64,000 nt of DNA from Clostridia bacterium. GTDB taxonomy: Bacteria > Bacillota > Clostridia > Christensenellales > CAG-138. The DNA is taken from contig JAGACA010000007.1 of the NCBI GenBank assembly GCA_017614315.1, forward strand, positions 148,725-212,724, given 5' to 3'. Made by a program: the position numbers and the translations under genes. A model generated the notes under the pieces. It ran no database searches. It saw only the letters and a program-made list of their open reading frames with translations, and was not told the DNA's origin. Positions 27,078 to 35,770 of this stretch are shown here, in pieces. Numbering within the stretch: position 1 is the first letter of the stretch; every line of letters begins with the position of its first letter.

Positions 27078-27761
27078 TTAAAATACCGACGACAGGTTCA
27101 TCATGCCGGGATCGACGACCCACTGGCCGTTGACCTTAAGCACGATAACTTCCATCTTGTCGGTCTTCTTTTCACCGTCGACACGGTAGGTGATCTTGAG
27201 GGTGACCTTCTTTGCGGCCGCGATCTTGAAATTGTATTTATCGCGCTTGTTCTCAAGGTCGGACGTCTTTAAGTTCTTGACGTTCGCAAGCTTTACGCCG
27301 AGGATCTTATAATCCTTGCTGTCGGCGTACTCGGTGGCGAAATCGTAAAGCTCGTCGAGCTTTTCCTGCAGGTTCTCCTTGAACTCGCTCATGGACATGT
27401 CGTTGTCCTCGGCGACTTCCTTGAAGTACTTGTTCGGGAAGAAGCTCATCAGCTTGTTGGCCTTGAGCCTCGTGGTGTACATCTTGGTGATGTAGTTCGC
27501 GTAAGCCTTGGCCTTGCGCTGGGGAGCGGTCGCCGAAAGGATTATGATAAGGGTGAGCAGCACGACGAACACGCCGCCGGCGATGCCGAGTATGAGCGGC
27601 AGCTTTTTCTTGTCGATCTTGGCGCCGGCGGGAGAGGCGGGAAGGCCGACGTCTCCGGCGGGAGCTTCGGGAGCCGGGGCTTCCGGAGTCAGTCTCGCGC
27701 CGCAGTTATCGCAAAAGAGGGAATCGTCCGGAAGATTCGCTCCGCAGTTCTTACAAAACAT
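27078..27761 (-). CDS. Zinc-ribbon membrane protein of unknown function
   Basis: 227 residues. The N-terminal zinc ribbon CKNCGA...CDNCGA (first 25 residues) is followed by a proline/alanine-rich linker, one membrane helix near 55-78 and a basic extracytoplasmic domain of about 150 residues that is lysine-rich. It shares the ribbon-helix layout with the protein at 14539 but not the rest of the sequence. Function unknown. It has a strong promoter at 27811-27839 and AGGAGGAG before the ATG. Confidence 0.7.
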   Translation of the reverse strand: MFCKNCGANLPDDSLFCDNCGARLTPEAPAPEAPAGDVGLPASPAGAKIDKKKLPLILGIAGGVFVVLLTLIIILSATAPQRKAKAYANYITKMYTTRLKANKLMSFFPNKYFKEVAEDNDMSMSEFKENLQEKLDELYDFATEYADSKDYKILGVKLANVKNLKTSDLENKRDKYNFKIAAAKKVTLKITYRVDGEKKTDKMEVIVLKVNGQWVVDPGMMNLSSVF

Positions 27762-27810
27762 ATTTCTCCTCCTGAAAATATTGATTATTCCTTGAAATAA
27801 GGTTTTTTAT

Positions 27811-27839
27811 ATTATACAAAATACGCCTATCCCCGTCAA
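27811..27839 (-). promoter_or_regulatory. Promoter of the zinc-ribbon protein gene
   Basis: Minus strand: -35 TTGACG (27839-27834), 17-base spacer, -10 TATAAT (27816-27811). Confidence 0.85.
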
Positions 27840-27842
27840 GGC

Positions 27843-28775
27843 TTATTTTTCCATATTGAGTTCCTCGGCGACTATGTAAAGCGGTCTGTTTTTGAGCTCG
27901 TCGTACATGCGGTTCAGGTACATTCCCTGCAGGCTCATAAACAGAAGCGTGATTCCGTTCAAAGCGGCGAGGCCGACGAGCCCCCACAGCCAGGAGGGGA
28001 AAGCGACCTTAAGGCACGCGAGCACGATCAGCGCGATCAGACCCAGAAGATCAATAACGAGAAGGCCTATGCCGAACTCGCCGCAGAGGGTGAGCGGACG
28101 GTCGGAGAAGCCGACTATGCCGTCGGAGGCGAGCCTCAGCATCTTTTTGAGCGTGTACTTGGTCTTGCCGGCAAAGCGCTCGTTCCTCACGTACTCGACG
28201 GGGACCGCGTCGAAGCCCATCCAGCCGCTCATGCCGCGAAGGAAGCGGTTATGCTCGCGCATTTCAAGGAACACGTCGGCGACCTTTCTGTCGATAAGGC
28301 GGAAATCGCCCGTGTCGAGGGGTATGGCCGACGCGCTCATGGATCTGAGGACGCGGTAGTACATGAACGCGGTGAGCTTCTTGAACAACGTTTCGCCCTT
28401 CCGCTTGATCCTCTTGCCGTAGGCGATGTCCGCGCCGTTCTCCCACGCCTTGACCATCTCGCCGATGACCTCGGGCGGATCCTGCAGGTCGACGTCAATG
28501 ATGATCAGCGCGTCGCCCTTCGCGGCGTCCATGCCGCAGGTGACGGCGGTCTGGTGGCCGAAGTTCCTGCTGAACGAGCGTACCTTGACGTGAGGATTCT
28601 CCTTCGCTATGGAGCGGAGTATCTTCATCGAGCCGTCGCGGCTGCCGTCGTTTACGTAGATTATCTCGTAGGGATAGCCGAGCTTTTTCATTTCGGCGTC
28701 CATCCTCTCGAATGAAACGGGAAGCACCTCTTCCTCGTTATAGACCGGGACGATGAGCGAAAGCGTTTTTTCCAT
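27843..28775 (-). CDS. Family 2 glycosyltransferase (DPMS/GtrB-like)
   Basis: 310 residues. The N-terminal GT-A domain (LIVPVYNEEEVLP, VNDGSRDGS, IIDVDLQDPPE) is followed by two C-terminal membrane helices around residues 230-285. This layout fits polyprenyl-phosphate sugar transferases that move glucose or mannose to a lipid carrier at the inner membrane. Acceptor and sugar are not determined. It has a near-perfect promoter and AAAGGAG. The gene's 3' end lies close to the promoter of the zinc-ribbon gene. Confidence 0.92.
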   Translation of the reverse strand: MEKTLSLIVPVYNEEEVLPVSFERMDAEMKKLGYPYEIIYVNDGSRDGSMKILRSIAKENPHVKVRSFSRNFGHQTAVTCGMDAAKGDALIIIDVDLQDPPEVIGEMVKAWENGADIAYGKRIKRKGETLFKKLTAFMYYRVLRSMSASAIPLDTGDFRLIDRKVADVFLEMREHNRFLRGMSGWMGFDAVPVEYVRNERFAGKTKYTLKKMLRLASDGIVGFSDRPLTLCGEFGIGLLVIDLLGLIALIVLACLKVAFPSWLWGLVGLAALNGITLLFMSLQGMYLNRMYDELKNRPLYIVAEELNMEK

Positions 28776-28810
28776 CTGCGCACTCCTTTTGCGTTCTTTT
28801 CTTTAAGTCC

Positions 28811-28839
28811 ATTATAGGCGTTTTCGAGCCGACTGTCAA
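28811..28839 (-). promoter_or_regulatory. Consensus promoter of the glycosyltransferase gene
   Basis: Minus strand: -35 TTGACA (28839-28834), 17-base spacer, -10 TATAAT (28816-28811): an exact sigma-A consensus. Confidence 0.9.
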
Positions 28840-28866
28840 TTAAATATGGCAATCGGGCGAATATTA

Positions 28867-28875
28867 TGGTAGAAT
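28867..28875 (+). promoter_or_regulatory. Candidate extended -10 upstream of the ferredoxin-like gene
   Basis: TGG followed by TAGAAT at 28870-28875, 25 bases before the GTG start; the -35 region is poor. Confidence 0.4.
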
Positions 28876-28900
28876 AACAAAAAGAAAAAGGAGAAACGCC

Positions 28901-29293
28901 GTGCTTCCCACGCCCGACAGATTAAAAAGAGGCCGCGCCGCGGTCATCGACTGCAGCTTGAACGACTGCGGGATCTGCGCCGCTGCATGCGCCTTTTCCG
29001 CCGTAACAACGAAGGACGGCGCGCCCGAACCGGATCCCGGCAAATGCATAGGCTGCGGCGGCTGCGCGGCTGCCTGTCCCGAAAGGCTCATAGTGCTCCT
29101 GAAGGATCGCTTCGACGGCACTTGGGAGGTCACCTTCGCGCCGGACGGCGAGCTGCCGGAGATAGGCGATACGGTCTTTTTCCGCGGGATCAGCGCGAGG
29201 ACGCTCCAGATAATACCGAAAAGATCCGAAGACGGCAATGCGCTCGTAAGGGCGGCGGCCGATGAAAACGAACTGAAAGGATTACTGAAATGA
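28901..29293 (+). CDS. 4Fe-4S binding protein linked to nicotinate phosphoribosyltransferase
   Basis: 130 residues from GTG 28901, which has AAAAAGGAG upstream. One cluster motif is canonical (CIGCGGCAAACPE); the other is spaced CX4CX2CX3C (DCSLNDCGICAAAC). The last 70 residues form a small domain with no motif I know. Its stop overlaps the next gene's ATG by four bases (ATGA), so the two are translationally coupled. Electron transfer or an iron-sulfur regulatory subunit is possible; no direct evidence of partner beyond coupling. Confidence 0.75.
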   Translation: MLPTPDRLKRGRAAVIDCSLNDCGICAAACAFSAVTTKDGAPEPDPGKCIGCGGCAAACPERLIVLLKDRFDGTWEVTFAPDGELPEIGDTVFFRGISARTLQIIPKRSEDGNALVRAAADENELKGLLK

Positions 29294-30498
29294 AGCTTGC
29301 CCCGATTGTTACAAGTTTGCTTGACACCGATCTGTATAAGTTCAATATGGATCAGGTCATATTCCACAAGCATACCGATCTTTGCGGTCAGTATTATTTC
29401 AAATGCCGCAACGAGGGCGTCGAGTTCACCGACGAGATGCTCGGGGAGATAAAGGAACAGGTCGCGCACCTGTGCTCCCTGCGCTTCAAAAAGAATGAGC
29501 TCGATTATCTCCGCTCGATAAGGTTCATTAAGAACGACTACGTCGAGTTTTTGAGGCTGTGGCATCCGATACGCGACTATGTCTCGATCGAAAACACCGA
29601 AAACGGCGGGCTTTCCGTCGTGGTGGACGGGCCGCTGTTCTCCGCCATGCAGTTCGAGATATACCTCCTCGAGATAATAAACGAGGTCTATTTCCGCATG
29701 GCTTACGATTACGGCAGGCTCGTAAGGTCCGCCGAGGAGCGTCTCGACAAAAAGATAAAGGCCTTCAACGACGGGACTTACACGTTCAGCTTCGCCGAGT
29801 TCGGCTGCAGAAGAAGGCTCTCCCGCGAGTGGGAGGACGTCGTCGTAAGGAGGCTCTCGAAGGAGACGAAGAACTGCGTCGGCACCTCGAACGTGTATCT
29901 TGCAATGAAGCACGACCTCACTCCGATAGGCACCTACGCGCATGAATACGTCCAGATGTACCAGGGCATAGACGAGATCCCGCTCGCCTATACGAACCAG
30001 TTCGCGATGCAGGACTGGTACGACGAGTACCGCGGCGATAACGGAACGGCGCTTACCGACACGATCACGACAGAGCTGTTTTTGAAGGACTTCAACCGCT
30101 CCATGGTCAACAACTACAACGGCGTCCGCCATGACTCCGGCGACCCCTACAAATGGGGCGAGATGATGATCGAGCATTACAAGAGCTACGGCGTCGATCC
30201 CAAAACGAAGCTCCTGCTCTTCTCGGACAGCCTTGATTTCGACAGGGCGCAGGCGCTTTACGACTATTTCAAAGACAAGGCGAAGGTCTCGTTCGGCATA
30301 GGCACCTTCTGCTCGAACGACACCGAGGCCGAGCCGCTCAACATAGTCATCAAGCTCCAGTACGTCAACGGCAGGCCTGTCGCCAAGCTTTCCGACACTC
30401 CGGGCAAAGCGATGTGCAAGGATACGGAGTATCTCGAATACCTCAAACGCTCCGTCGCGTTCCGCCTCGACCGCCAGAAGGACGACAGGAAAAAATAA
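29290..30498 (+). CDS. pncB: Nicotinate phosphoribosyltransferase
   Basis: 402 residues. The N-terminal LLDTDLYKFNMDQVIF and the later GVRHDSGDP motif are signatures of the PncB family. It makes nicotinate mononucleotide from nicotinate and PRPP in NAD salvage, with ATP hydrolysis. The start overlaps the ferredoxin-like gene by four bases. No nadD, nadE or other NAD gene is nearby. Confidence 0.94.
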   Translation: MKLAPIVTSLLDTDLYKFNMDQVIFHKHTDLCGQYYFKCRNEGVEFTDEMLGEIKEQVAHLCSLRFKKNELDYLRSIRFIKNDYVEFLRLWHPIRDYVSIENTENGGLSVVVDGPLFSAMQFEIYLLEIINEVYFRMAYDYGRLVRSAEERLDKKIKAFNDGTYTFSFAEFGCRRRLSREWEDVVVRRLSKETKNCVGTSNVYLAMKHDLTPIGTYAHEYVQMYQGIDEIPLAYTNQFAMQDWYDEYRGDNGTALTDTITTELFLKDFNRSMVNNYNGVRHDSGDPYKWGEMMIEHYKSYGVDPKTKLLLFSDSLDFDRAQALYDYFKDKAKVSFGIGTFCSNDTEAEPLNIVIKLQYVNGRPVAKLSDTPGKAMCKDTEYLEYLKRSVAFRLDRQKDDRKK

Positions 30499-30569
30499 CT
30501 CTTCGGCATATGTAACGAACACCCCGTTTTTTGCATTAACGTACGAGACCGAAAAGGGGGAGAAAAACA

Positions 30570-31076
30570 ATGGATTTCACGGAGGAGATCTATGACCGGT
30601 ATGCCAATACCGTTTATAAATACCTCCTTTCTCTTACCCGCGACGCCGACGCCGCCGAGGAGCTCACGCAGGAGACGTTCTTCCGCGCGATAAAGGCCTC
30701 GGACAGGTTCGACGGCAGCTCAAAGGTCTCGACATGGCTCTGCGCGATAGCGAAGAGGGCGCATCTCGAATATCTGAGGAAGCACGATCCCGCCCGTTAC
30801 GCAGGGGATCCCGCCGATCTCGAGAACGTCCTCACGACCGAATCCGCGGAGCACGCCGCCGTGAAGAACGAGGAAAGACTCATCCTCATGAAACGCCTTC
30901 ACGCCATGCCCGAGCCTGCGCGCGAGGTGATGTATCTCCGCCTCGCCGGGGATCTTTCCTTTCGCGAGATAGGCGAGATACTCGGCAAGACCGAGAACTG
31001 GGCAAGGGTGACGTTCTACCGCGGCAAGGAAAGATTAAGAAAGGAAACGGAAGAGGATGGAAAGGATACCCTGTGA
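30570..31076 (+). CDS. ECF-type RNA polymerase sigma factor
   Basis: 168 residues. Sigma region 2 spans about 7-75 (YKYLLSLTRDADAAEELTQETFFRA, WLCAIAKR), and region 4 spans about 105-160 (PAREVMYLRLAGDLSFREIGEILGKTENWARVTFYRGKERLR). No region 1 or 3. AAGGGGGAG precedes the ATG. The next gene overlaps it by 20 bases and encodes its likely anti-sigma factor, a standard arrangement. An upstream CGAAC / CGTA pair could be a self-regulated promoter but has an unusual spacing. Confidence 0.93.
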   Translation: MDFTEEIYDRYANTVYKYLLSLTRDADAAEELTQETFFRAIKASDRFDGSSKVSTWLCAIAKRAHLEYLRKHDPARYAGDPADLENVLTTESAEHAAVKNEERLILMKRLHAMPEPAREVMYLRLAGDLSFREIGEILGKTENWARVTFYRGKERLRKETEEDGKDTL

Positions 31077-32253
31077 TATAATCCGCGATCTTATGCCGAG
31101 CTGCGCCGACGGCGTCGCGAGCGAAGCGACCGAAAAGGCCGTTTCGGAGCATATCGCCGGATGCGAGGAGTGCAGGAAGGCCTACGAGGCAATGACAGGC
31201 GGCGAGGAGACGGGCTCGGAGAGCGATAAAAAGGAGCTCGATTTCCTTAAAAAGAACAAGAAGCGCAACAGGCGTATAGCGCTCGTATCCGCGCTCGCCG
31301 CATGCTTCGCGGTCGCTCTCGCCGTGCTTTTGAAGCTGTTCGTCATCGGCTCTTTAGGCGACGCCGCGGGGCTTAAATACATTGCCTCCGTCAAGGGAGA
31401 CACGCTTTCGTCCCTCGTATCGGCCGACGGCGGCGCGAAGCAAATAAAAAAGCTCGAATACAGGGAGCTCGACGGCGTCGTCTACGTCACGCCGCGAACG
31501 GTCCTTAAGGGGCTTATCGGCAGGGAAGAACTGACCGACGAATACACTGCGAAAGGCGATATCATGAAGGTGGTCTTCAACGACGCGGTAGTCTATGACA
31601 GAACGGCCGCGGAAAAGGATTTTTCGATACTGATGAAGGACGGGGTGATCTCCGACTGGACGAGGTGGTATAAGCTTTCCGAGTTCGAAAGACTGGTTTC
31701 GAGCACCATGCCCGGATACTGCCACGAGGCTTTCCTGACATGGGCGGAAGCTGTGGAATTTACCGGAATAGACGTCGTCAACCCGATCGAGGACGAGCTT
31801 TGGTTCGACAAGATGAATTTCGTTGGCAACGACAAGACCGGCATTAACGGCATCGACGACGGCAATCTTTACCACGCGAGGCTCATCTGGAGGGGCGAAG
31901 ACGACGGCACGGTCACGCACGCCGAGCTTTCCGCCGGATACAGCGTAAGGATATTCAAAGCCGATCCCAAAGACAACATGCCCGTACCCAACATCAGGAT
32001 CGTATTCACGGCTCTCCTCACCCCCGGCGAAAACGCCGCGAACGAATACGGGCTTGAGCTAAACGAAGGGGGGACGTATTATGTTGGCCGCTCCGATGAT
32101 CAGGGTTTCAACGCGGTAGAGATAAGATTCGTCTCGGGCGGGATCGCGTACAGCATAAGGCTCATCGGCTCGCCGGCAGAACAAAGCGACGTGGAAGCCG
32201 CTGCGGATCAGATCATAAAGCTCCTGTTCGGCACGGACGGAACGGAAAATTAA
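31057..32253 (+). CDS. Zinc-finger anti-sigma factor with extracytoplasmic domain
   Basis: 398 residues. The N-terminal zf-HC2 anti-sigma motif (H-X3-C-X2-C in EHIAGCEECRKAY) lies at about residues 28-42; a membrane helix follows at about 70-90, then a 300-residue outside region without recognised enzyme motifs. It would hold the ECF sigma factor at the membrane until a signal is sensed outside. It overlaps the sigma gene by 20 bases, implying coupled translation. A bidirectional terminator follows. Confidence 0.85.
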   Translation: MERIPCDIIRDLMPSCADGVASEATEKAVSEHIAGCEECRKAYEAMTGGEETGSESDKKELDFLKKNKKRNRRIALVSALAACFAVALAVLLKLFVIGSLGDAAGLKYIASVKGDTLSSLVSADGGAKQIKKLEYRELDGVVYVTPRTVLKGLIGREELTDEYTAKGDIMKVVFNDAVVYDRTAAEKDFSILMKDGVISDWTRWYKLSEFERLVSSTMPGYCHEAFLTWAEAVEFTGIDVVNPIEDELWFDKMNFVGNDKTGINGIDDGNLYHARLIWRGEDDGTVTHAELSAGYSVRIFKADPKDNMPVPNIRIVFTALLTPGENAANEYGLELNEGGTYYVGRSDDQGFNAVEIRFVSGGIAYSIRLIGSPAEQSDVEAAADQIIKLLFGTDGTEN

Positions 32254-32263
32254 AAGCACATAA

Positions 32264-32294
32264 CAAAAAAAGGCTGTTGACAACAGCCTTTTAA
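32264..32294. terminator. Bidirectional terminator after the anti-sigma gene
   Basis: AAAAGGCTGTT at 32268-32278 pairs with AACAGCCTTTT at 32282-32292 around GAC; T-runs exist for both directions. Confidence 0.85.
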
Positions 32295-32306
32295 TCATGC
32301 TCAAGA

Positions 32307-32564
32307 TCAGAACACCTCGACCTCGAACCTGTCGAAGTCCACAGGCTCCATAAAATCCGCGGGGAAGAATACGGTGTGCGAAAACTCCGTAAGCTCTCTC
32401 ACGTGCTTTTTGAGTATCACCGGGCGCGAGAGGTTCATCCTGCGGCAGAGCTCCGAAAAGGGCTCCGACCAGTCCTCGACCTCATACGCGCTCTTCGCGT
32501 GAACGACGACCGTCTCGCTCTTCACGATACGGGCGTCGAGCTTCGTTTTTCCCCACAGCTTCAT
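32307..32564 (-). CDS. Small hypothetical protein
   Basis: 85 residues with no membrane helix or known motif; mixed alpha/beta composition. It begins one base downstream of the GDPD stop codon, so it is probably the last gene of the agcS-hflX-tmk-GDPD-small protein unit. I do not recognise the family. Coding status is supported by the clean 257-base frame, the adjacency and the terminator just after it. Confidence 0.65.
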   Translation of the reverse strand: MKLWGKTKLDARIVKSETVVVHAKSAYEVEDWSEPFSELCRRMNLSRPVILKKHVRELTEFSHTVFFPADFMEPVDFDRFEVEVF

Positions 32565-32565
32565 A

Positions 32566-33291
32566 TCACTTCACGACCGTAAGGGCGAGGTCGGGCTTGT
32601 CGGTGATTATGCTCGTCACGCCCATGGCCTTCAGCCTCTCCATCCATACGGACTCGTCTACCGTCCAGACGTTGGTCTCGATGCCCGACCTTATGCACTC
32701 CTCGGCCATGCCGGGCGTGCGCGAGATCGTGATATAATGCGGGTGCAGACAGTCCGCGCCGAGCTCCCTCGCGTATTTCCAGGGAGCGACGAAGCCGCAC
32801 ATATAGAGCAGGCCTACCTTGACCTCGGGACGGAGCTCCTTCATCTCTTTTACGGTGTAGTGATTGAACGAGGAATAGATGATCCTGCCGTTCATCCTGC
32901 ACTTGTCCTCGAGCGCGAGCAGCTTACTGCAGATGCCGGGATAATCGAGGATGTCCGTCTTGATCTCGACGTTGATGATCTTGTCCGTGTCGCGGAAGAG
33001 CTCGTACACCTCGCCGAGCGTCGGTATCTGAACGCCGGCGAAGCCGTCCCTGCCGTAGGACGCGTCGAAGCATTTGAGCTCCTGAAGGGTATAGTCCTTG
33101 ATGAAGCCCTTCGCGTTGGTCGTACGGTCAAGCCTTTCGTCGTGCATGACGATCAGTTCGCCGTCCTTCGAAAGATGTACGTCGAGCTCAACGCCGTCCG
33201 CGCCCTGCTCGAGAGCGAGCTCGAAGGCGGGCATTGTGTTTTCCGGCGCATAGAACGATGCGCCCCTGTGACCGAGGACTCGTGTTTTCAT
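32566..33291 (-). CDS. Glycerophosphodiester phosphodiesterase
   Basis: 241 residues. The GDPD-type TIM barrel motifs are LGHRGASFYAPENT, DGVELDVHLSKDGELIVMHDERLDRTT and a later E-rich IINVEIK segment supplying metal ligands. It hydrolyses glycerophosphodiesters to glycerol-3-phosphate and an alcohol. No signal peptide is seen, so it is cytoplasmic. AGGAGA precedes its start. The tmk gene lies 12 bases upstream. Confidence 0.93.
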   Translation of the reverse strand: MKTRVLGHRGASFYAPENTMPAFELALEQGADGVELDVHLSKDGELIVMHDERLDRTTNAKGFIKDYTLQELKCFDASYGRDGFAGVQIPTLGEVYELFRDTDKIINVEIKTDILDYPGICSKLLALEDKCRMNGRIIYSSFNHYTVKEMKELRPEVKVGLLYMCGFVAPWKYARELGADCLHPHYITISRTPGMAEECIRSGIETNVWTVDESVWMERLKAMGVTSIITDKPDLALTVVK

Positions 33292-33303
33292 ATCATTCTC
33301 CTG

Positions 33304-33975
33304 TTATAAAATTTTTCTGTTTTGAAGCTCGCCGATCACGCTTTCGAGTATGGCTTCGGGCGCGCGCATCGCGCCGTCCTCCATACAGCCGATCACGGCG
33401 ATATCGTCGTATCTTTCCGCGGCCTCGAGATACATCTCCCGCGCGCGCTCCTGCATGCCGAAGCTCTTTTCGTAAACGTCACGTCCCGAGCCCACATAAT
33501 CGCGGAAGCCCTTTCGGTCCACGTTCTGTCCCGCGCGCTTCGCGTTCACGTCAAAGAATATGTTCAGGTCGGGGCGGGGGAGCCCGAAATGCCCGTACTC
33601 GAGGTCGAACACCCAGTCCATTATGTCGGGTTTTCCGAGATCGCGTTCGCGAATGCTCTGATAAACGGCGTTCGACAGGACATAGCGGTTCATCAGAAGG
33701 AAATCCGTCTCGCCGGGGCGATAGTCCCGGAAGCTTTCCCAACGGTCGAGCGCATACCACAGCGCCATGCTCTTCTGATCCACGTCGGTCGCGAGCACGC
33801 CTTCCTCGCCGGAAAGGAGCTTGCCGACCTGCTTCCCGAAGAAGGACTCGTATACCGGGAACTCGCGCGACGCGACGGAATGACCCGCGTTCAGAAGATA
33901 CTCCTTAAGGAGCCTGAACTGGACGGTCTTGCCGCTTCCGTCGATGCCTTCGATGGTGATTATCTTCGTGTTCAT
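33304..33975 (-). CDS. tmk: Thymidylate kinase-like protein
   Basis: 223 residues. The P-loop IEGIDGSGKT is near the N-terminus. The motif usually DRY..S..AYQ reads NRYVLSNAVYQ here, with Asn for the usual Asp. The lid region carries RAGQNVDRKG. Family assignment to dTMP kinase (which phosphorylates dTMP to dTDP) is likely, but the changed residue leaves open a paralogous deoxynucleotide kinase. It lies between hflX and GDPD in a five-gene minus-strand unit. Confidence 0.8.
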   Translation of the reverse strand: MNTKIITIEGIDGSGKTVQFRLLKEYLLNAGHSVASREFPVYESFFGKQVGKLLSGEEGVLATDVDQKSMALWYALDRWESFRDYRPGETDFLLMNRYVLSNAVYQSIRERDLGKPDIMDWVFDLEYGHFGLPRPDLNIFFDVNAKRAGQNVDRKGFRDYVGSGRDVYEKSFGMQERAREMYLEAAERYDDIAVIGCMEDGAMRAPEAILESVIGELQNRKIL

Positions 33976-33982
33976 TTTGACC

Positions 33983-35770
33983 TCACTGTCCCAAAAGCTT
34001 TTTAAGCTGTCCGGCGTCCGCGCCGGAAAGATACGCCTTTATGTGCGTGCCGTCGTCCAAATGCTCCTCCGATATGACCGTGCCCTTTTCGTGTATGAAG
34101 TTCACAGCCTCATACCTCGAATACGGTATCACGACGTCGACCGCGGAGCGCATGAAGCTCAGCGCATCCTCGGTCAGGGCGAGCAGCTCACTTATCCCGC
34201 GGCCGTCCTTCGCCGAAATGAACGCGCGCTTCCTCGCGCCGTCCCGCATTATCCGAACGGGGAATTCCGGAAGGAGATCGCACTTGTTGAAAACGTCGAT
34301 CCTCGGGGCGTCGCCCGCGCCGAGCCCGGCGAGCACGTCCTCGACGACGCGCATCTGCGTGTCGTGGTAATCGGACGAAATATCAATCACGTGGAGTATG
34401 AGATCCGCCTCGCGAACCTCGTCGAGGGTCGAGCGGAAAGCGTTTATAAGATCGTGCGGCAGCTTGTTGATGAAGCCGACCGTGTCGCTCAGTATTACAC
34501 CCGTGCCGTTCGGAAGCTCCGTTTGGCGGACGACGGGATCGAGCGTTGCGAAAAGCTTGTCCTCCGCGAGCACGTTCGCGTCGGTCAAAGCGTTCAAAAG
34601 CGTGCTCTTGCCCGCGTTGGTATAGCCTACCAGCGCGACGAGAGGCGTTTTGCCTCCGCGCCTGCCCGACGAGCGGAGCCCGCGCTGCTTTTCGACCTCG
34701 GAAAGCTCCTCCTCGAGCTCGTATATCCTGCGGCGGATGCGCCTGCGGTCGATCTCCAGCTTCTTTTCGCCTGGACCCCTGGTGCCTATGCCGCCGCCGA
34801 GCCTTGACAGCCCCTGCCCCTGTCCCAGAAGACGGGGGAGGCGGTATTTGAGCTGCGCGAGCTCGACCTGCAGCTTGCCCTCGCGGCTCTCCGCGCGGGA
34901 GGCGAATATGTCGAGTATCAGCGTCGTGCGGTCGATGACCGGCGCGCCGAGCGTTTCTTCGAGGTTTCTCTGCTGAACGGCGGAGAGCTCGTCGTCGAAT
35001 ATAAAAATGTCGGCCTCGAGCTCCGAACCCATAAGCGACAGCTCCTCGGCCTTGCCGCTGCCGACATAGGTCGCGTTGTCGATTGGGCGCTTCTTTATCG
35101 GGACCGTCGCGACGACCTCCGCGCCCGCGGTCTTCGCAAGCTCCGAAAGCTCCGCAAGGGTGTCGTAAGCTTCGCCCGATTCCATACCGACGAGTATCGC
35201 CCTCTCGGGCTCGGACTCCGTGACTGCCTTCGTTACGGAGCGAAAACGGTCGTCGGATATGAATATCTCCGCGATGAGCGCGGCGTTCGGGAGCTTATAA
35301 GGACGGAGCGGGCCGTAAACTAGCGCCTCGCGTCCGCCCTCGTCGTTCTCGTCGCCTATGAACGCGGCGTAAAGCTGGGTGGGCTTCCCGTCCGACACTC
35401 CGACACTCGCCATCGAATCGAGCTGCATGGAGCGGAGCGTGCCGAGATCCACGCCCGAGGGTCTTCCGTCACCGTTGGGGTGCGTGTGCAGACAGCGCAC
35501 GCCGCAAAGCCTGTCCTCGTTTCGGACGACGCGCATAGACGGCATGTCGACCTTCCTGTCGCTTCCGACGGAAACGTCGGCGATCCTTCCGTCGCGGGTG
35601 ATATAGACGGATATCTCCCTGCCGATCTCGCCGGTCAGCTCGGACATAAGCGAAATGAGCTCGAAGGAAGCGAATTCCTTCTGCCCCATTTTGATATCGT
35701 ACAGCGAGCGTATCCTTTCGGCCGTCGCCGACCTTATGCCGTTCAGATTTCCGTTAACTTTCTGCGCCAT
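33983..35770 (-). CDS. hflX: GTPase HflX
   Basis: 595 residues from ATG 35770, selected because GGAGAT lies 7 bases upstream; a longer frame from 35827 would overlap agcS more. The N-terminal half is an extended HflX domain; a basic linker with [20 protein letters not shown] (the family signature) leads to a G domain with GYTNAGKS (about 381-388), [15 protein letters not shown] and the guanine-binding NKCD. HflX splits or rescues stalled ribosomes. The gene overlaps the end of agcS by 17 bases. Confidence 0.92.
   Translation of the reverse strand: MAQKVNGNLNGIRSATAERIRSLYDIKMGQKEFASFELISLMSELTGEIGREISVYITRDGRIADVSVGSDRKVDMPSMRVVRNEDRLCGVRCLHTHPNGDGRPSGVDLGTLRSMQLDSMASVGVSDGKPTQLYAAFIGDENDEGGREALVYGPLRPYKLPNAALIAEIFISDDRFRSVTKAVTESEPERAILVGMESGEAYDTLAELSELAKTAGAEVVATVPIKKRPIDNATYVGSGKAEELSLMGSELEADIFIFDDELSAVQQRNLEETLGAPVIDRTTLILDIFASRAESREGKLQVELAQLKYRLPRLLGQGQGLSRLGGGIGTRGPGEKKLEIDRRRIRRRIYELEEELSEVEKQRGLRSSGRRGGKTPLVALVGYTNAGKSTLLNALTDANVLAEDKLFATLDPVVRQTELPNGTGVILSDTVGFINKLPHDLINAFRSTLDEVREADLILHVIDISSDYHDTQMRVVEDVLAGLGAGDAPRIDVFNKCDLLPEFPVRIMRDGARKRAFISAKDGRGISELLALTEDALSFMRSAVDVVIPYSRYEAVNFIHEKGTVISEEHLDDGTHIKAYLSGADAGQLKKLLGQ

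Noticed and set aside
28864-30570. A 568-residue minus-strand frame over pncB and the ferredoxin-like gene
   Set aside because: Antisense of two coupled, recognisable genes with proper ribosome sites.
33234-33908. A 224-residue arginine/serine-rich plus-strand frame over tmk
   Set aside because: Out-of-frame shadow with biased composition and no start signal.
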